A stretch of 64,000 bases of DNA from Chitinimonas taiwanensis DSM 18899 (GCF_900119825.1 NZ_FPKR01000007.1:162333-226332), one strand, 5' to 3'. Positions 17,426 through 26,466 are shown, numbered from the stretch's first letter. Program-made: numbers and translations. Notes: generated from the letters alone by a model not told the origin.

Positions 17426-18742
17426 TTATTTGGCGCCGGCGGTGGCTAGACTGGATGCCGGGTTGAGCGGATACAGGCGGCGTACGGTGAAGAAGCAGGC
17501 CAGGGCAATCGCCGCATACAGGCTGGCCAATGGCACCAGGCTATCGAGCGGCAGCAGGCTGGCCAGGGCGGTGATTAGGCCGGCGCAGACCATCAGTGTG
17601 CAGCCGAGTACCGAGCTGGACAGACCGGCCAGCTGGGGAAAGCGCGCCACGCCACGCCCCATCAGGTTCGGGTAGATCACGCCGGCCAGGAAGGTCAGCA
17701 GCAGCGAGGGCAGCAGTAATTCCCACAGGCCCAGCGGCCGGCTCAACGCCAGCAACAGCATGGCTGGGCCGATCAGCGCGCTGGCGGTAGCGGCGGCGCG
17801 GCACAGGCTGGCTGGGGCAATACGCCCGGCATTGATGCGATTGGAAAACACGCCGAGGAAGTAAGCCGCCCCCATGCTGAGCGCCACATTGCCGAAGAAC
17901 ACCGGGCTCTTGCCCAGGACCTCCTGCACCATGAAGGGCGCGCAGATATTGAAGGTGAGCAGCAGCGCGTAGCACAGGCCCATGGTGATGAAACAGAGCT
18001 GGAACTCGCGGTCGGACAGGATGTGTGCGGTATTGCGCACCAGCAGCTCACGCTTGAGCGGAATGGCCTGCGGCAGCGATTCGCGGTAGCCAAAGCCAAT
18101 CAGGCCGAACAGCAGCACACCATAGCCAAACAGGAAGTACAGGCTGCTCTGCCAGCCGAAGCCGACCTGCAGTTGCGCCCCGATGACCGGTGCGACGATG
18201 GGCCCCAGTCCCCAGGCAATCACCATATAGGTCATGGTATTGGTCAGTTGCGGGCCCTTGAAGTTATCGGTGGCGATGGCCTTCATCACCACCGAGGCGG
18301 TGGTGATGCCCAGGCCCTGCAGCACGCGGCCGGCGATGAACCAATCGAGGCTGCCGGCCAGGATGGCCACCACGCTGCCGAACAGATACAGGGCGATACC
18401 GCCCAGCAAGGCCGGCTTGCGCCCGATGGCATCGCAGAGCGGGCCATAGATGATCTGCCCGAGCGCGAAGGCGATCATATAGGCCGACACGCTGAGCTGG
18501 ATTTCCTTGCGCCCGACCTCAAAGGCGCGCGCCATCTCGGGCAGGGCGGTCACATAGATATCGATGGCCATCTGGCCGATCGGCGCCAGCAGAATGATCA
18601 GCCAGAGCAGGAAAAGTGGTGAGTTGGTGGGCCGTGCGCTGGCGGGCGTGGCTGAAGCGGTACTGGCCTTATCGCTTGGCGCGGTGTGCTTGGTCTGTCT
18701 GTCGGATTCCGTCTTAGCGGTCCGGTTGTGGATATCGTGCAT
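17426..18742 (-). CDS. MFS multidrug efflux transporter, Bcr/CflA type
   Basis: About 438 residues. A polar, Thr/Ser/Lys-rich N-terminal tail of some 40 residues precedes 12 predicted membrane helices. Motifs fit the Bcr/CflA (DHA1) group: APIGQMAIDIYVTALPEMA in helix 1, GQIIYGPLCDAIGRKPALL as motif A, and RVLQGLGITTASVV in helix 4. I chose the ATG at 18742 because GAGGA lies 7 nt upstream; an earlier in-frame start has no such site. It is divergent from a MarR gene that probably controls it. It should export drugs or sulfonamide-like compounds; the substrate is not known. Confidence 0.9.
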   Translation of the reverse strand: MHDIHNRTAKTESDRQTKHTAPSDKASTASATPASARPTNSPLFLLWLIILLAPIGQMAIDIYVTALPEMARAFEVGRKEIQLSVSAYMIAFALGQIIYGPLCDAIGRKPALLGGIALYLFGSVVAILAGSLDWFIAGRVLQGLGITTASVVMKAIATDNFKGPQLTNTMTYMVIAWGLGPIVAPVIGAQLQVGFGWQSSLYFLFGYGVLLFGLIGFGYRESLPQAIPLKRELLVRNTAHILSDREFQLCFITMGLCYALLLTFNICAPFMVQEVLGKSPVFFGNVALSMGAAYFLGVFSNRINAGRIAPASLCRAAATASALIGPAMLLLALSRPLGLWELLLPSLLLTFLAGVIYPNLMGRGVARFPQLAGLSSSVLGCTLMVCAGLITALASLLPLDSLVPLASLYAAIALACFFTVRRLYPLNPASSLATAGAK

Positions 18743-19045
18743 GGCTACTTCCTCGTCCGGTATCAGCGTCGAAACAGCTGATTGATTTTTATGAAAATGA
18801 TTTTGTGGCGTACTATTTATTGGCGAATAGTAGGCGCAGCCGCTATGGGGCGCAAGATGGGCAGGCAAGGCGTGGTGTTTAAGCGGCAGCTTGTGAGCGA
18901 GAAGAGTCGAATCGCCGAGCTTTAATACGGCTATGCCACTTGGCCTGTGCGCTGTAGTTCGGGAATGAGGTGTTGCGGGGCGCTGTGTGCGAGTGATTGA
19001 TGAATCGGCGTATGATTTTGCTCAATATCATCTTGGTACAAGATC
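18743..19045. promoter_or_regulatory. Divergent promoter region between pump and marR
   Basis: This 303-bp AT-richer gap has no gene. It holds an inverted repeat at 18811-18832 (TACTATT, 8-nt spacer, AATAGTA) on the pump side. On the regulator side there is a longer palindrome at 19012-19031. Both are candidate MarR operators. Clear -35/-10 pairs could not be fixed by eye. Confidence 0.6.
19012..19031. promoter_or_regulatory. Candidate MarR operator (20-bp imperfect palindrome)
   Basis: The site reads ATGATTTTGCTCAATATCAT. Eight of ten positions pair across the dyad, as expected for a MarR winged-helix dimer. It ends 14 nt before the marR start codon, a position that would give autorepression. 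Confidence 0.55.
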
Positions 19046-19513
19046 ATGCTGAGTAAATATGAGGCCCTGCTCGGGCAGACGGTGCACTACCCCGCGATCT
19101 CGCCGGACCGGATCCGCTTGATCATTGAGCTGGTGAATGTGGTTGGGCGGCTGACCCAGCAGTGCACGGCCAATCTGGCGCAGTTCCAGCTGCCGGAAGG
19201 GCAGTTCATCACACTCTTGCTGCTGCGCCATTTCGGTCAGCTCAAGCCCTCCGAGCTGGCCGATAAGGCCGGTCTGACCCGCTCCGGCATCACTACCGTG
19301 CTGGATGGTCTCGAGGATCGCGATCTGATCCGTCGCCATCATCAGCAGGATGATAGACGTTCCTGGCATATCGAGATCACCGCGGCCGGCAATGCGGTGC
19401 TCGACGAGCTGCTGCCCGGCCATCTGGAGTGGTTATCGCGGCTGACCGCCAAGTTTGACGAGGTGGATGCGCAGAACCTGCAGGTTCTACTGATCAAGTT
19501 GTCGGCAGACTAG
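19046..19513 (+). CDS. MarR family transcriptional regulator
   Basis: A 155-residue winged-helix protein. The DNA-binding core is clear: LKPSELADKAGLTRSGITTVLDGLEDRDLIRR (about residues 70-100), followed by the wing HHQQDDRRSWHIEIT. Flanking helices would form the dimer interface. It is divergent from a Bcr/CflA-type pump, the standard arrangement for a ligand-relieved repressor of efflux. The start has no good Shine-Dalgarno, so expression may be low. The inducing ligand is unknown. Confidence 0.92.
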   Translation: MLSKYEALLGQTVHYPAISPDRIRLIIELVNVVGRLTQQCTANLAQFQLPEGQFITLLLLRHFGQLKPSELADKAGLTRSGITTVLDGLEDRDLIRRHHQQDDRRSWHIEITAAGNAVLDELLPGHLEWLSRLTAKFDEVDAQNLQVLLIKLSAD

Positions 19514-19547
19514 GGCCTGCAGAGGCTGGCAGTCGCCGCGTGCGTAC

Positions 19548-20432
19548 TCAGCCAAAGAACTCGCGCAGCAGGAAGGCTTCCAGCTCGGCATTGTCTTCCA
19601 GCCGGGCCGAAAGCACGATCACGCGGTTCTGGCGGTGTGATTCCCAGTTGAAATCGCCGCTGTAATGGGTGCGGATCAGCGCGATCATGCGCTGGACCAT
19701 GGCGCGCTCGATATCGCCGCCCGGTGGGACCGATACCTCGAATAGCTGGCTGCGTGCGCGGCTGCTGTCCTGACCGCTCCAGCCTTTGAACATGAATTGC
19801 GCGCTCAGTGTACCCTTGCTGACGATCTGGAAAATGCCATTGGTGCCCGGTTTTTGCAGATTGCGCTGAATATTCGCCATGCGCCGCTCGGCATCGGACA
19901 TGGGTGGTGAGGCTTCGCCGCTGGCCGCGCGCTGGGCGGCCGCACGGCGCTCGCGCATCTGCTGCATATAGCTGCTCAGGTCCGTGGTCTGGGGCACGCT
20001 CAGGTCCAGGGCGGGCGTTGGCGGCGCTTCGGGCGCCGGCAGGGTGATCGGCGGTGGCGGTGCGGGCAGGTCGATATCCGGCTGGGGCTGTTCGGTCGGT
20101 TTAGGTGGCTTGGGGCGGATGGCCCGTGGTGCTGCGGGCTGCTCGGTCACTTCCGCCTCGCTGGGCTGGGCGGCAGGTTCCTCATCCAGCAGGCTGATTT
20201 CCAGCGGCTTGCTGGACGCCGGCAGCGCATCGGCCGGCATGCCGCTCGATTCGGTATTGGCGCGCAACAGCCACAACAGCACCGCATGCAGCAGCACGGT
20301 CAGCAGCAGGCCGAGCAAGGTCTTGCGCTGGATGCGGATCTCCACATCCTGGTCGCGCCATTCGCGCCGCTGCCAATACAGGCTGGTGGCGTGCAGCTGG
20401 GTCTCGTTGGGCAGACGTTCGGGCGCGGACAA
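19548..20432 (-). CDS. Proline-rich single-pass membrane protein, TonB-like architecture
   Basis: A 294-residue protein of unknown function. A cytosolic N-terminus of about 37 residues is followed by one membrane helix (LLGLLLTVLLHAVLLWLL). A long Pro/Ala/Glu-rich stretch (about 70-145) contains PPKPTEQPQPDIDLPAPPPP. A basic helical segment (MQQMRERRAAAQRA) leads to a folded C-terminal domain ending FLLREFFG. This resembles TonB-type or periplasm-spanning proteins, but I do not recognise the TonB C-terminal motif, and no ExbB/ExbD genes adjoin. It lies 102 nt downstream of the lacI-type gene on the same strand. Confidence 0.75.
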   Translation of the reverse strand: MSAPERLPNETQLHATSLYWQRREWRDQDVEIRIQRKTLLGLLLTVLLHAVLLWLLRANTESSGMPADALPASSKPLEISLLDEEPAAQPSEAEVTEQPAAPRAIRPKPPKPTEQPQPDIDLPAPPPPITLPAPEAPPTPALDLSVPQTTDLSSYMQQMRERRAAAQRAASGEASPPMSDAERRMANIQRNLQKPGTNGIFQIVSKGTLSAQFMFKGWSGQDSSRARSQLFEVSVPPGGDIERAMVQRMIALIRTHYSGDFNWESHRQNRVIVLSARLEDNAELEAFLLREFFG

Positions 20433-20534
20433 GGCGGGCTTTGCGGGGCTAGGAATGCGGGTTCAGATAGTAGCCTTGCCGGCAAGGTTCACGCACGGCG
20501 AAATTTGTATCTGAGTATTGCGGCGGATGGCGCC

Positions 20535-21599
20535 TCAGGCCGATTCACGGATGACCAGTTCGGCTGGCAGGCGGCGTTCGAAATAGGGGCGGCGCGCGTT
20601 GAAGTAATCGTCCGGCAGGCTCAGGCATTCGATGGCCGCGCGGCCCAGGCGCGCCACATCCTGGCGCGCGGTGGTCAGGGCCGGGTGCAGATATTCGCTG
20701 AAGCTCAGATCGTCATGCCCACAGACCAGCAGATCGCGTCCTGGCTCCAGGCCGTGTTCACGCATTGCGCGCATGGCGCCCAGTGCAAGCCGGTCTGTGG
20801 CACAGACCAGCGCGCCGATCTGCGCCTCGCGCCAGCTCCCCTCGGCCAGCCACTGGCCCACATATTTATGCGCATAGGCCTCAAAGCGCCAAGTGTGCTC
20901 TTCCTCGGCCACCGGCACCACGCAAGGGGGGAGTCCGGCCGCGCGCAGGGCATCCAGATAGCTTTCCAGCCGCTCGGGGCGCGAAGGAAAGGCGATATGG
21001 GGCGCCCCCAGATAGGCCGGTTTGCGCCCACGTGCCAGGCAGTGCTCGACCAAGAGGCGGATGCTCTGGTGATTGTCGTTCAGCACATGGTGGCAGGCCG
21101 GGGTCAGATAGGTATCGAAATGCACGATGCGCATTTCGCGCGCCAAGCTATCCAGCAGGGCGGCATTCTGCATCGAATCGACAACCGTGATGATGATGCC
21201 GGCTACCTTCATCGCCTTCAGGGCCAGCAGTGCGGCGGCTTCGCGCGCCGGGTCGTTGGCCGAGCTCTGGATCAGCAGCTGCAGCCCCTGCGTGGCGGCT
21301 TCCTGTTCCAGCGTTTGCAGCACGGCGGCGAAATAAGGCTCGCTGATCACCGGCAGCACCACCCCGATCAGATTGGAACGCCCCTTGACCAGGCTGACCG
21401 CATGCGGATCGGGCGAGTACTGCAGCGTACGGCAGGCAGCTTCTATGCGTTCGCGCGTGGCTGGCTTGAGCGAGGCGCCGCCATTGAAAAACTTGGACAC
21501 CGTGACACGCGACACTCCGGCTGCATCGGCCACGTCCTGCATGGTGGCGGGGCCGTGGCGTGGTGCGCTGCTGGGCAGATCGGCGGGAAGATCACTCAT
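20535..21599 (-). CDS. LacI family transcriptional regulator of the sugar ABC operon
   Basis: A 354-residue LacI/GalR protein with an N-terminal extension of about 18 residues. The helix-turn-helix follows (MQDVADAAGVSRVTVSKFF) with hinge RSNLIGVVLP. The periplasmic-binding-like effector domain runs to the C-terminus (CGHDDLSFSEYLHPALTT). I chose the ATG at 21599 because the open frame continues far upstream as antisense of the transporter genes. It is divergent from a RbsB-type operon, and two matching palindromes lie between them, so it very likely represses that operon and itself, relieved by the sugar. Confidence 0.93.
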   Translation of the reverse strand: MSDLPADLPSSAPRHGPATMQDVADAAGVSRVTVSKFFNGGASLKPATRERIEAACRTLQYSPDPHAVSLVKGRSNLIGVVLPVISEPYFAAVLQTLEQEAATQGLQLLIQSSANDPAREAAALLALKAMKVAGIIITVVDSMQNAALLDSLAREMRIVHFDTYLTPACHHVLNDNHQSIRLLVEHCLARGRKPAYLGAPHIAFPSRPERLESYLDALRAAGLPPCVVPVAEEEHTWRFEAYAHKYVGQWLAEGSWREAQIGALVCATDRLALGAMRAMREHGLEPGRDLLVCGHDDLSFSEYLHPALTTARQDVARLGRAAIECLSLPDDYFNARRPYFERRLPAELVIRESA

Positions 21600-21615
21600 G
21601 GCATGCAGCCTAATT

Positions 21616-21627
21616 TTTACGTGTAAA
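21616..21627. promoter_or_regulatory. LacI-type operator near the lacI start
   Basis: TTTAC-GT-GTAAA is a perfect 5-bp inverted repeat 17 nt upstream of the regulator's start codon. It is related to the second site at 21754-21767, which contains ACACGTGT. The position suits autoregulation or looping between the two sites. Confidence 0.65.
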
Positions 21628-21740
21628 CATTTTATTCCGCCAAACGGCGCGGAGTTTTTGCTCGAATCTAGGCTGATTCTGCCCGATATCCCCTGTATTT
21701 GAAAGGATTTGGCTTGGCTGGTCGAACTTAGAGTAGATAC

Positions 21741-21769
21741 TTGAAATCGGAAATTTACACGTGTATATT
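21741..21769 (+). promoter_or_regulatory. Promoter and overlapping operator of the sugar ABC operon
   Basis: TTGAAA (21741-21746) and TATATT (21764-21769) are separated by exactly 17 nt, a near-consensus sigma-70 promoter. The palindrome TTTACACGTGTATA (21754-21767) covers the spacer and half of the -10 box, so a bound LacI-type dimer would block polymerase. The binding-protein gene begins 86 nt further on. Confidence 0.75.
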
Positions 21770-21854
21770 TTGTTGCGTCGATAGCGTGCTGCTCAGATCC
21801 CCGTCTTGCCGCTGTCGATCGCATCTCACCCAAACATAAAGAGGAAACAGCATC

Positions 21855-22799
21855 ATGCGCATCGCTTCGTCCGCCTTGATCGTGGCCGCCGCCCTGGCTG
21901 GTTTCACCGCTCCCGCATTGGCCGCCAAACCGCTGAAGGCAATCGGTGTGACGGTGGGCGATCTGGCCAATCCCTTCTTTGTCGCCATTGGCCGTGGCAC
22001 CGAAGATGCCGCCAAGAAGATTGCCGGCAATGGGGTCAAGGTCACCACGGTGTCCAGCAAGTACGATCTGAACACCCAGGTCGGGCAGATCGAGAACTTC
22101 ATCGCCAATAAGGTGGACATGATCGTAGTCAATGCCGCCGATCCCAAAGGCATTGCCCCGGCCATCAAGAAGGCACGCGATGCCGGCATCGTGGTGCTGG
22201 CGGTGGATGTGGGGGCGGATGGAGCCGATATCACCGTGATGTCGGACAACACCATGGCTGGTGCCGAATCGTGCAAATACATGGCCCAGAAGATAGGTGG
22301 CAAGGGCAATGTGGTGATCGTCAACGGCCCGCCAGTGACCTCGGTGATCGACCGCGTGAACGGTTGCAAGAAGGTGCTGGCCGGCTTTCCCGGCATCAAG
22401 CTGCTGAGCGAGAACCAGGACGCAAAGGGCAGCCGCGACGGTGGCATGGAAGTGATGGCCAATCTGCTGACCGCCAATCCGAAGATTGACGCGGTGTTCA
22501 CCATCAACGACCCGACCGGCATCGGCGCCGAGCTGGCCATCCGCCAAGCCGGGCGCAAGGATGTGAAGCTGATCGCCTCGGTGGACGGTGCGCCGGATGC
22601 CGAGACCGTGCTGAAGAACAAGAACGCGTTGTTCGCCGTCTCCACGGCCCAGAACCCGTACAAGATGGCTACCACGGCCGTGCAGATGGGCTATGCGCTG
22701 ATGAATGGCAAGAAGCCGGCCCAGGCCATGGTTCTGCTGCCCACCCCACCGGTGACCAAGGAAAACATCGCCAGCTACCAGGGTTGGACCCGCAACTAA
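21855..22799 (+). CDS. Sugar ABC transporter periplasmic binding protein (RbsB-like)
   Basis: A 314-residue family-4 periplasmic sugar-binding protein. The signal peptide ends near residue 23 (AAALAGFTAPALA). The mature part shows the class signature GVTVGDLANPFFVAIGRG, then VDMIVVNAADPKGIAPAI and NDPTGIGAELAIRQAG. GAGGAAA lies before the start. It is the first gene of an operon with a two-domain ATPase, a permease and a PfkB kinase. Ribose and fructose are the likeliest ligands (compare rbsBACK and frcBCAK); sequence alone does not decide. Confidence 0.93.
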   Translation: MRIASSALIVAAALAGFTAPALAAKPLKAIGVTVGDLANPFFVAIGRGTEDAAKKIAGNGVKVTTVSSKYDLNTQVGQIENFIANKVDMIVVNAADPKGIAPAIKKARDAGIVVLAVDVGADGADITVMSDNTMAGAESCKYMAQKIGGKGNVVIVNGPPVTSVIDRVNGCKKVLAGFPGIKLLSENQDAKGSRDGGMEVMANLLTANPKIDAVFTINDPTGIGAELAIRQAGRKDVKLIASVDGAPDAETVLKNKNALFAVSTAQNPYKMATTAVQMGYALMNGKKPAQAMVLLPTPPVTKENIASYQGWTRN

Positions 22800-22871
22800 G
22801 CCTCCCTGCACCCCGGCCAGCGCGGCGTCTGCCGTGCGGCCGTGGCGCGCTGCGATGAGAAGGAGATGACC

Positions 22872-24368
22872 ATGGGCCAACTGGTGCTCGAAATGCGCGG
22901 CATACGCAAACGCTTTGGCGCCACGCAGGCGCTGGCCGGCGTGGACCTGCAGGTCCATAGCCATGCGGTGCTGGCCCTGATGGGCGAGAACGGCGCCGGC
23001 AAAAGCACGCTGATGAAGGTGCTGTCCGGTGTGTACCAGCCGGATGAGGGGGAGATCCTCATCGACGGCCAGCGTGCACAGATCGACGGTCCGGCCGCAG
23101 CGCGTGCGGCCGGCATCAACCTCATCTACCAGGAACTGTCGGTAGCGCCCAATCTGAGCGTGGCCGAGAACATCTTCCTCGGTGCCGAGCCGACGCTGAG
23201 TTTCGGCCGTATCGACCGGCGAGCCATGCGCGCGCGCACCGCCGAGGTGCTGCACAGGCTGGGCGCCCGCTTCAGCCCTGATACCCCGGCAGCCCGGCTG
23301 TCGATTGCCGACCAGCAGCAGGTGGAAATCGCCCGCGCGCTCATTCATCGCAGCCGCGTGCTGATCATGGATGAGCCGACCGCGGCGCTGTCCGACCGCG
23401 AAACCGAGCGGCTGTTCGAGGTCATCACGCAATTGCGCAGCGAGGGCATTGCCATCGTCTATATCAGTCATCGCATGGCCGAGGTCGAACGCCTGGCTGA
23501 CCGGGTGGCCGTGCTGCGCGATGGCGCCTATGTGGGCCAGATGTCACGCGCCGAGGCCACGCCCGACAAGGTGATCCAGATGATGGTCGGTCGTCCGCTC
23601 GGGGATTTCTACCAACATGGCCGCGAACGTCGCCAGGGGCCGGTGCGCTTGGAGGTCGAGCAGCTGGCCAGTTCCCATATCCGCCCCGCCAGCTTCAAGC
23701 TGCATGGCGGCGAGGTGCTGGGCCTGGCTGGCCTGGTGGGGGCGGGGCGCACTGAGCTAGCGCGGCTGATCTTCGGTGCCGATGCGCGCCAGCAGGGTGA
23801 GATCCGCGTGGATGGCAAGCCGGTGAAGATTGCTCAGCCGCTGGACGCCATCCGCCTCGGCATCGGCTATCTGCCAGAGGACCGCAAGGGCCAGGGCCTG
23901 TTCCTGCAGTTGTCGGCCATGGCCAATATCAGCATGAATGTGCTGCCCCAACATGCACGCGCCGGGGTGGTCAATCAGCGTGCGCTGCTTGAACTGAGCG
24001 AGCAGGCGATCACGCGGCTGCAGGTCAAGGTGCCGGGCGCGCGTGGCATCGTCGGCGGGCTGTCGGGCGGCAATCAGCAGAAGATCCTGCTGGCGCGCTG
24101 GCTGGCCATCAAGCCGCGCATCCTGATCCTGGATGAGCCAACCCGTGGCGTGGATGTGGGCGCCAAGGCCGAGATCTACAAGATCATCCATGAGCTGGCC
24201 GAGGCGGGTGTGGCGGTGCTGGTGATCTCCAGCGAGCTGCCTGAGATCGTCGGCCTGTGTGACCGCGTGCTGGTGATGCGTGAACGGGCCATCAGCGGCG
24301 AGCTGAGCGGCGCCGCCATCACCCAGGAAAACATCATGGGTCTTGCCACCCATCTGGCCGCGGCCTAG
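22872..24368 (+). CDS. Sugar ABC transporter ATP-binding protein (RbsA-like, two ABC domains)
   Basis: A 498-residue fusion of two nucleotide-binding domains, as usual for the ribose/galactose class. The first has Walker A GENGAGKST, a Q-loop and Walker B VLIMDEPTAALSD. The second, from about residue 255, has a degenerate Walker A (GLVGAGRTE), signature LSGGNQQK and ILDEPTRGVDVG. Such asymmetry is normal in this family. AAGGAG with 6-nt spacing marks the ATG at 22872 as the start. It energises the permease encoded 60 nt downstream. Confidence 0.95.
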   Translation: MGQLVLEMRGIRKRFGATQALAGVDLQVHSHAVLALMGENGAGKSTLMKVLSGVYQPDEGEILIDGQRAQIDGPAAARAAGINLIYQELSVAPNLSVAENIFLGAEPTLSFGRIDRRAMRARTAEVLHRLGARFSPDTPAARLSIADQQQVEIARALIHRSRVLIMDEPTAALSDRETERLFEVITQLRSEGIAIVYISHRMAEVERLADRVAVLRDGAYVGQMSRAEATPDKVIQMMVGRPLGDFYQHGRERRQGPVRLEVEQLASSHIRPASFKLHGGEVLGLAGLVGAGRTELARLIFGADARQQGEIRVDGKPVKIAQPLDAIRLGIGYLPEDRKGQGLFLQLSAMANISMNVLPQHARAGVVNQRALLELSEQAITRLQVKVPGARGIVGGLSGGNQQKILLARWLAIKPRILILDEPTRGVDVGAKAEIYKIIHELAEAGVAVLVISSELPEIVGLCDRVLVMRERAISGELSGAAITQENIMGLATHLAAA

Positions 24369-24428
24369 ACGCCGCCTTGTTGATGGCGTGCAGGCCCCGG
24401 GCCGGCAGCGCCACTTTGGAGACCTATC

Positions 24429-25460
24429 ATGCAGAGCAATCCTGTCACCTTCGGGGCTACACCCATGCACAGCCAGACCGAGCGCGCGCCACTCAGCGCC
24501 GCTGCCATCTTCAGCCGGGCTGGCATGCTGCCGGTGCTGATCCTGTTCTATTTCGGCTTTTATTTCCTGACCCTGTATTTCAGCGCGGATGGCACGTCCA
24601 ATTTCATGACGCTGGACAACAGCATGAACATCCTGCGCCAGACCTCGATCAATCTGGTGCTCGCCTCGGGCATGACCTTCGTCATCTTGACCGCGGGCAT
24701 CGATCTCTCGGTCGGTTCGGTGCTGGCGGTGGCGGCGGTGCTCGGCATGATCACCTCGCTGCCGGCCAACTTCCCGAACGCGGCCCTGCCGGTCTTCCTG
24801 CTGGCCGGGCTGGCCTGTGGTCTGCTGAACGGCATGCTGGTGGCCTGGTTCAAGATCAACCCCTTCGTGGTCACCCTGGGCACCATGACCGCCCTGCGCG
24901 GTGCGGCCTATCTGTTTGCCGACGGCACCTCGGTGCTGAATATGGATATCCCGAGCTTTGAATGGCTGGGCAATGGCGACTTCCTCGGCCTGCCCTGGTT
25001 GGTGTGGGTGGCGGCCGGCGTGGTCGGCCTGAGCTGGTTCATCCTGCGCAAAACCACCCTGGGCCTGCATATCTATGCGGTAGGCGGCAATCCACAAGCG
25101 GCCAGGCTGACCGGCATCAAGGTCGGCACGGTGCTGCTATTCGTCTATGCCATCAGCGGCCTGTTCGCCGGTGTGGGCGGCGCCATGAGCGCCTCACGCC
25201 TGTATGGTGCGAATGGCAACTGGGGCAGTGGCTACGAGCTGGACGCGATTGCCGCGGTGGTGCTGGGCGGCACCAGCCTGATGGGCGGCGTGGGCAGCAT
25301 CTTCGGGACGGTGATTGGTGCGCTGATCATCGGGGTGATGAATAACGGCCTGACCATCCTGGGCGTGTCCTCTTTCTGGCAATACGTGGCCAAGGGCGCG
25401 GTCATCGTGCTGGCCGTGCTGCTGGACAAATGGCGCCAGCAACAGCAGGCGCAAAACTGA
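24429..25460 (+). CDS. Sugar ABC transporter permease (RbsC-like)
   Basis: A 343-residue inner-membrane permease of the RbsC/XylH class with eight to ten hydrophobic spans. Typical segments are NLVLASGMTFVILTAGIDLSVG, INPFVVTLGTMTALRG, YAVGGNPQAARLTGI and AVVLGGTSLMGGVGSIFGT. GGAG precedes the ATG at 24429. Its stop overlaps the start of the kinase gene by one base. It forms the translocation channel with the ATPase and binding protein of the operon. Confidence 0.95.
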   Translation: MQSNPVTFGATPMHSQTERAPLSAAAIFSRAGMLPVLILFYFGFYFLTLYFSADGTSNFMTLDNSMNILRQTSINLVLASGMTFVILTAGIDLSVGSVLAVAAVLGMITSLPANFPNAALPVFLLAGLACGLLNGMLVAWFKINPFVVTLGTMTALRGAAYLFADGTSVLNMDIPSFEWLGNGDFLGLPWLVWVAAGVVGLSWFILRKTTLGLHIYAVGGNPQAARLTGIKVGTVLLFVYAISGLFAGVGGAMSASRLYGANGNWGSGYELDAIAAVVLGGTSLMGGVGSIFGTVIGALIIGVMNNGLTILGVSSFWQYVAKGAVIVLAVLLDKWRQQQQAQN

Positions 25461-26392
25461 TGGCAGCGCGTGAACTACCGATCTTTGTCGCTGCCGGCGA
25501 AGCGCTGACTGATCTGGTGCGCACCGGCCCGGATAGCTGGCGCAGCCTGGTAGGTGGTGCCACCTGGAATGTGGCGCGGGTGATGGCGAAATTGGGTCTG
25601 CCCAGCGCGTTTGCCGGCGCGATCAGCCGTGACTGCTTTGGTCAGGATCTCTACCAGGCCAGCGAAGCGGCCGGACTCGACCTGCGCTTCCTGCAGCGCT
25701 GCGCTGCCTCACCCCTGCTGGCCGTCGTGCATGAGCTGCACCCGCCCAAGTATTTCTTCGTCGGCGATAACAGCGCCGATCTGCACTTCGCGCCGGATGA
25801 GTTGCCCGAAGGCTGGATGCAGGCGGCGCGCTGGGTGCATTTCTGCGGGATTAGCCTCGCGCGCGAGCCGCTGGCGGGCAAGCTGCTGGGGCTGGCCGGG
25901 CAGCTCAAACTGGCGGGGGTCAAGATCAGCTATGACCCGAATTTCCGCGCCGTGATGGACGCACGCTACGACAGCACGCTGCGCACCATGGCTGGCCTGG
26001 CCGACTTGATCAAGGTGTCGGATGAGGACCTGCTTGGTCTGTTTCGCAGCGAGGATGTCGACGTGAGCTTCCAGCGACTGCGGGCGCTGAATCCGGCGGC
26101 GGCTGTGCTGTACACGCGCGGTGCGGCAGGCGCCTCGCTGCACCTGGGCGAACTGGCTTGGCAGGCTGTGCCGCCCGAGATTGCGGTGGTCGACAGCGTG
26201 GGGGCGGGCGATGCGAGTGCCGGCGGCTTGCTGTACAGCCTGATCACCCAACCCGAGCGTGGCTGGAAGGAGCACCTGCGCTTCTCGGTGGCGGCCGGTG
26301 CCGGTGCCTGCCTGAGCGCGGGTGCGAGTCCGCCTGATCTTGATACCGTGGCCATGCTGTATGCGCGCACCCAGGCCAGCGCGCTGAGCTAG
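25460..26392 (+). CDS. PfkB-family sugar kinase (fructokinase-like)
   Basis: A 310-residue ribokinase-fold enzyme. The early glycine motif is GGATWNVARVMAKLGLPSAFAG, and the catalytic anion-hole motif DSVGAGDASAGG contains the base Asp of PfkB kinases. The ATG at 25460 overlaps the permease TGA, so translation is coupled and the kinase probably acts on the imported sugar. Overall it looks more like fructokinases than RbsK. The product would be a sugar phosphate feeding central metabolism. A bidirectional terminator follows. Confidence 0.9.
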   Translation: MAARELPIFVAAGEALTDLVRTGPDSWRSLVGGATWNVARVMAKLGLPSAFAGAISRDCFGQDLYQASEAAGLDLRFLQRCAASPLLAVVHELHPPKYFFVGDNSADLHFAPDELPEGWMQAARWVHFCGISLAREPLAGKLLGLAGQLKLAGVKISYDPNFRAVMDARYDSTLRTMAGLADLIKVSDEDLLGLFRSEDVDVSFQRLRALNPAAAVLYTRGAAGASLHLGELAWQAVPPEIAVVDSVGAGDASAGGLLYSLITQPERGWKEHLRFSVAAGAGACLSAGASPPDLDTVAMLYARTQASALS

Positions 26393-26418
26393 GGCGCTGG
26401 CTTGCCGGCGCGGGCAGT

Positions 26419-26446
26419 AAAAAAGCCACGCAGTGCGTGGCTTTTT
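26419..26446. terminator. Bidirectional intrinsic terminator between kinase and aldehyde dehydrogenase genes
   Basis: The stem GCCACG / CGTGGC is flanked by an A-run on one side and a T-run on the other, so it can stop transcripts from both convergent genes. Confidence 0.88.
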
Positions 26447-26466
26447 GCTGTCTGGCAAAAGTTGGT

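Noticed and set aside
20535..23471. A 978-codon open frame on the minus strand
   Set aside because: Only its 3' part (20535-21599) is the LacI regulator. The rest is antisense of the binding-protein and ATPase genes, has no family features, and arises from high GC.
23757..25097. A 446-codon minus-strand frame over the ATPase and permease genes
   Set aside because: Antisense shadow; low-complexity His/Gln/Arg composition, no ribosome site.
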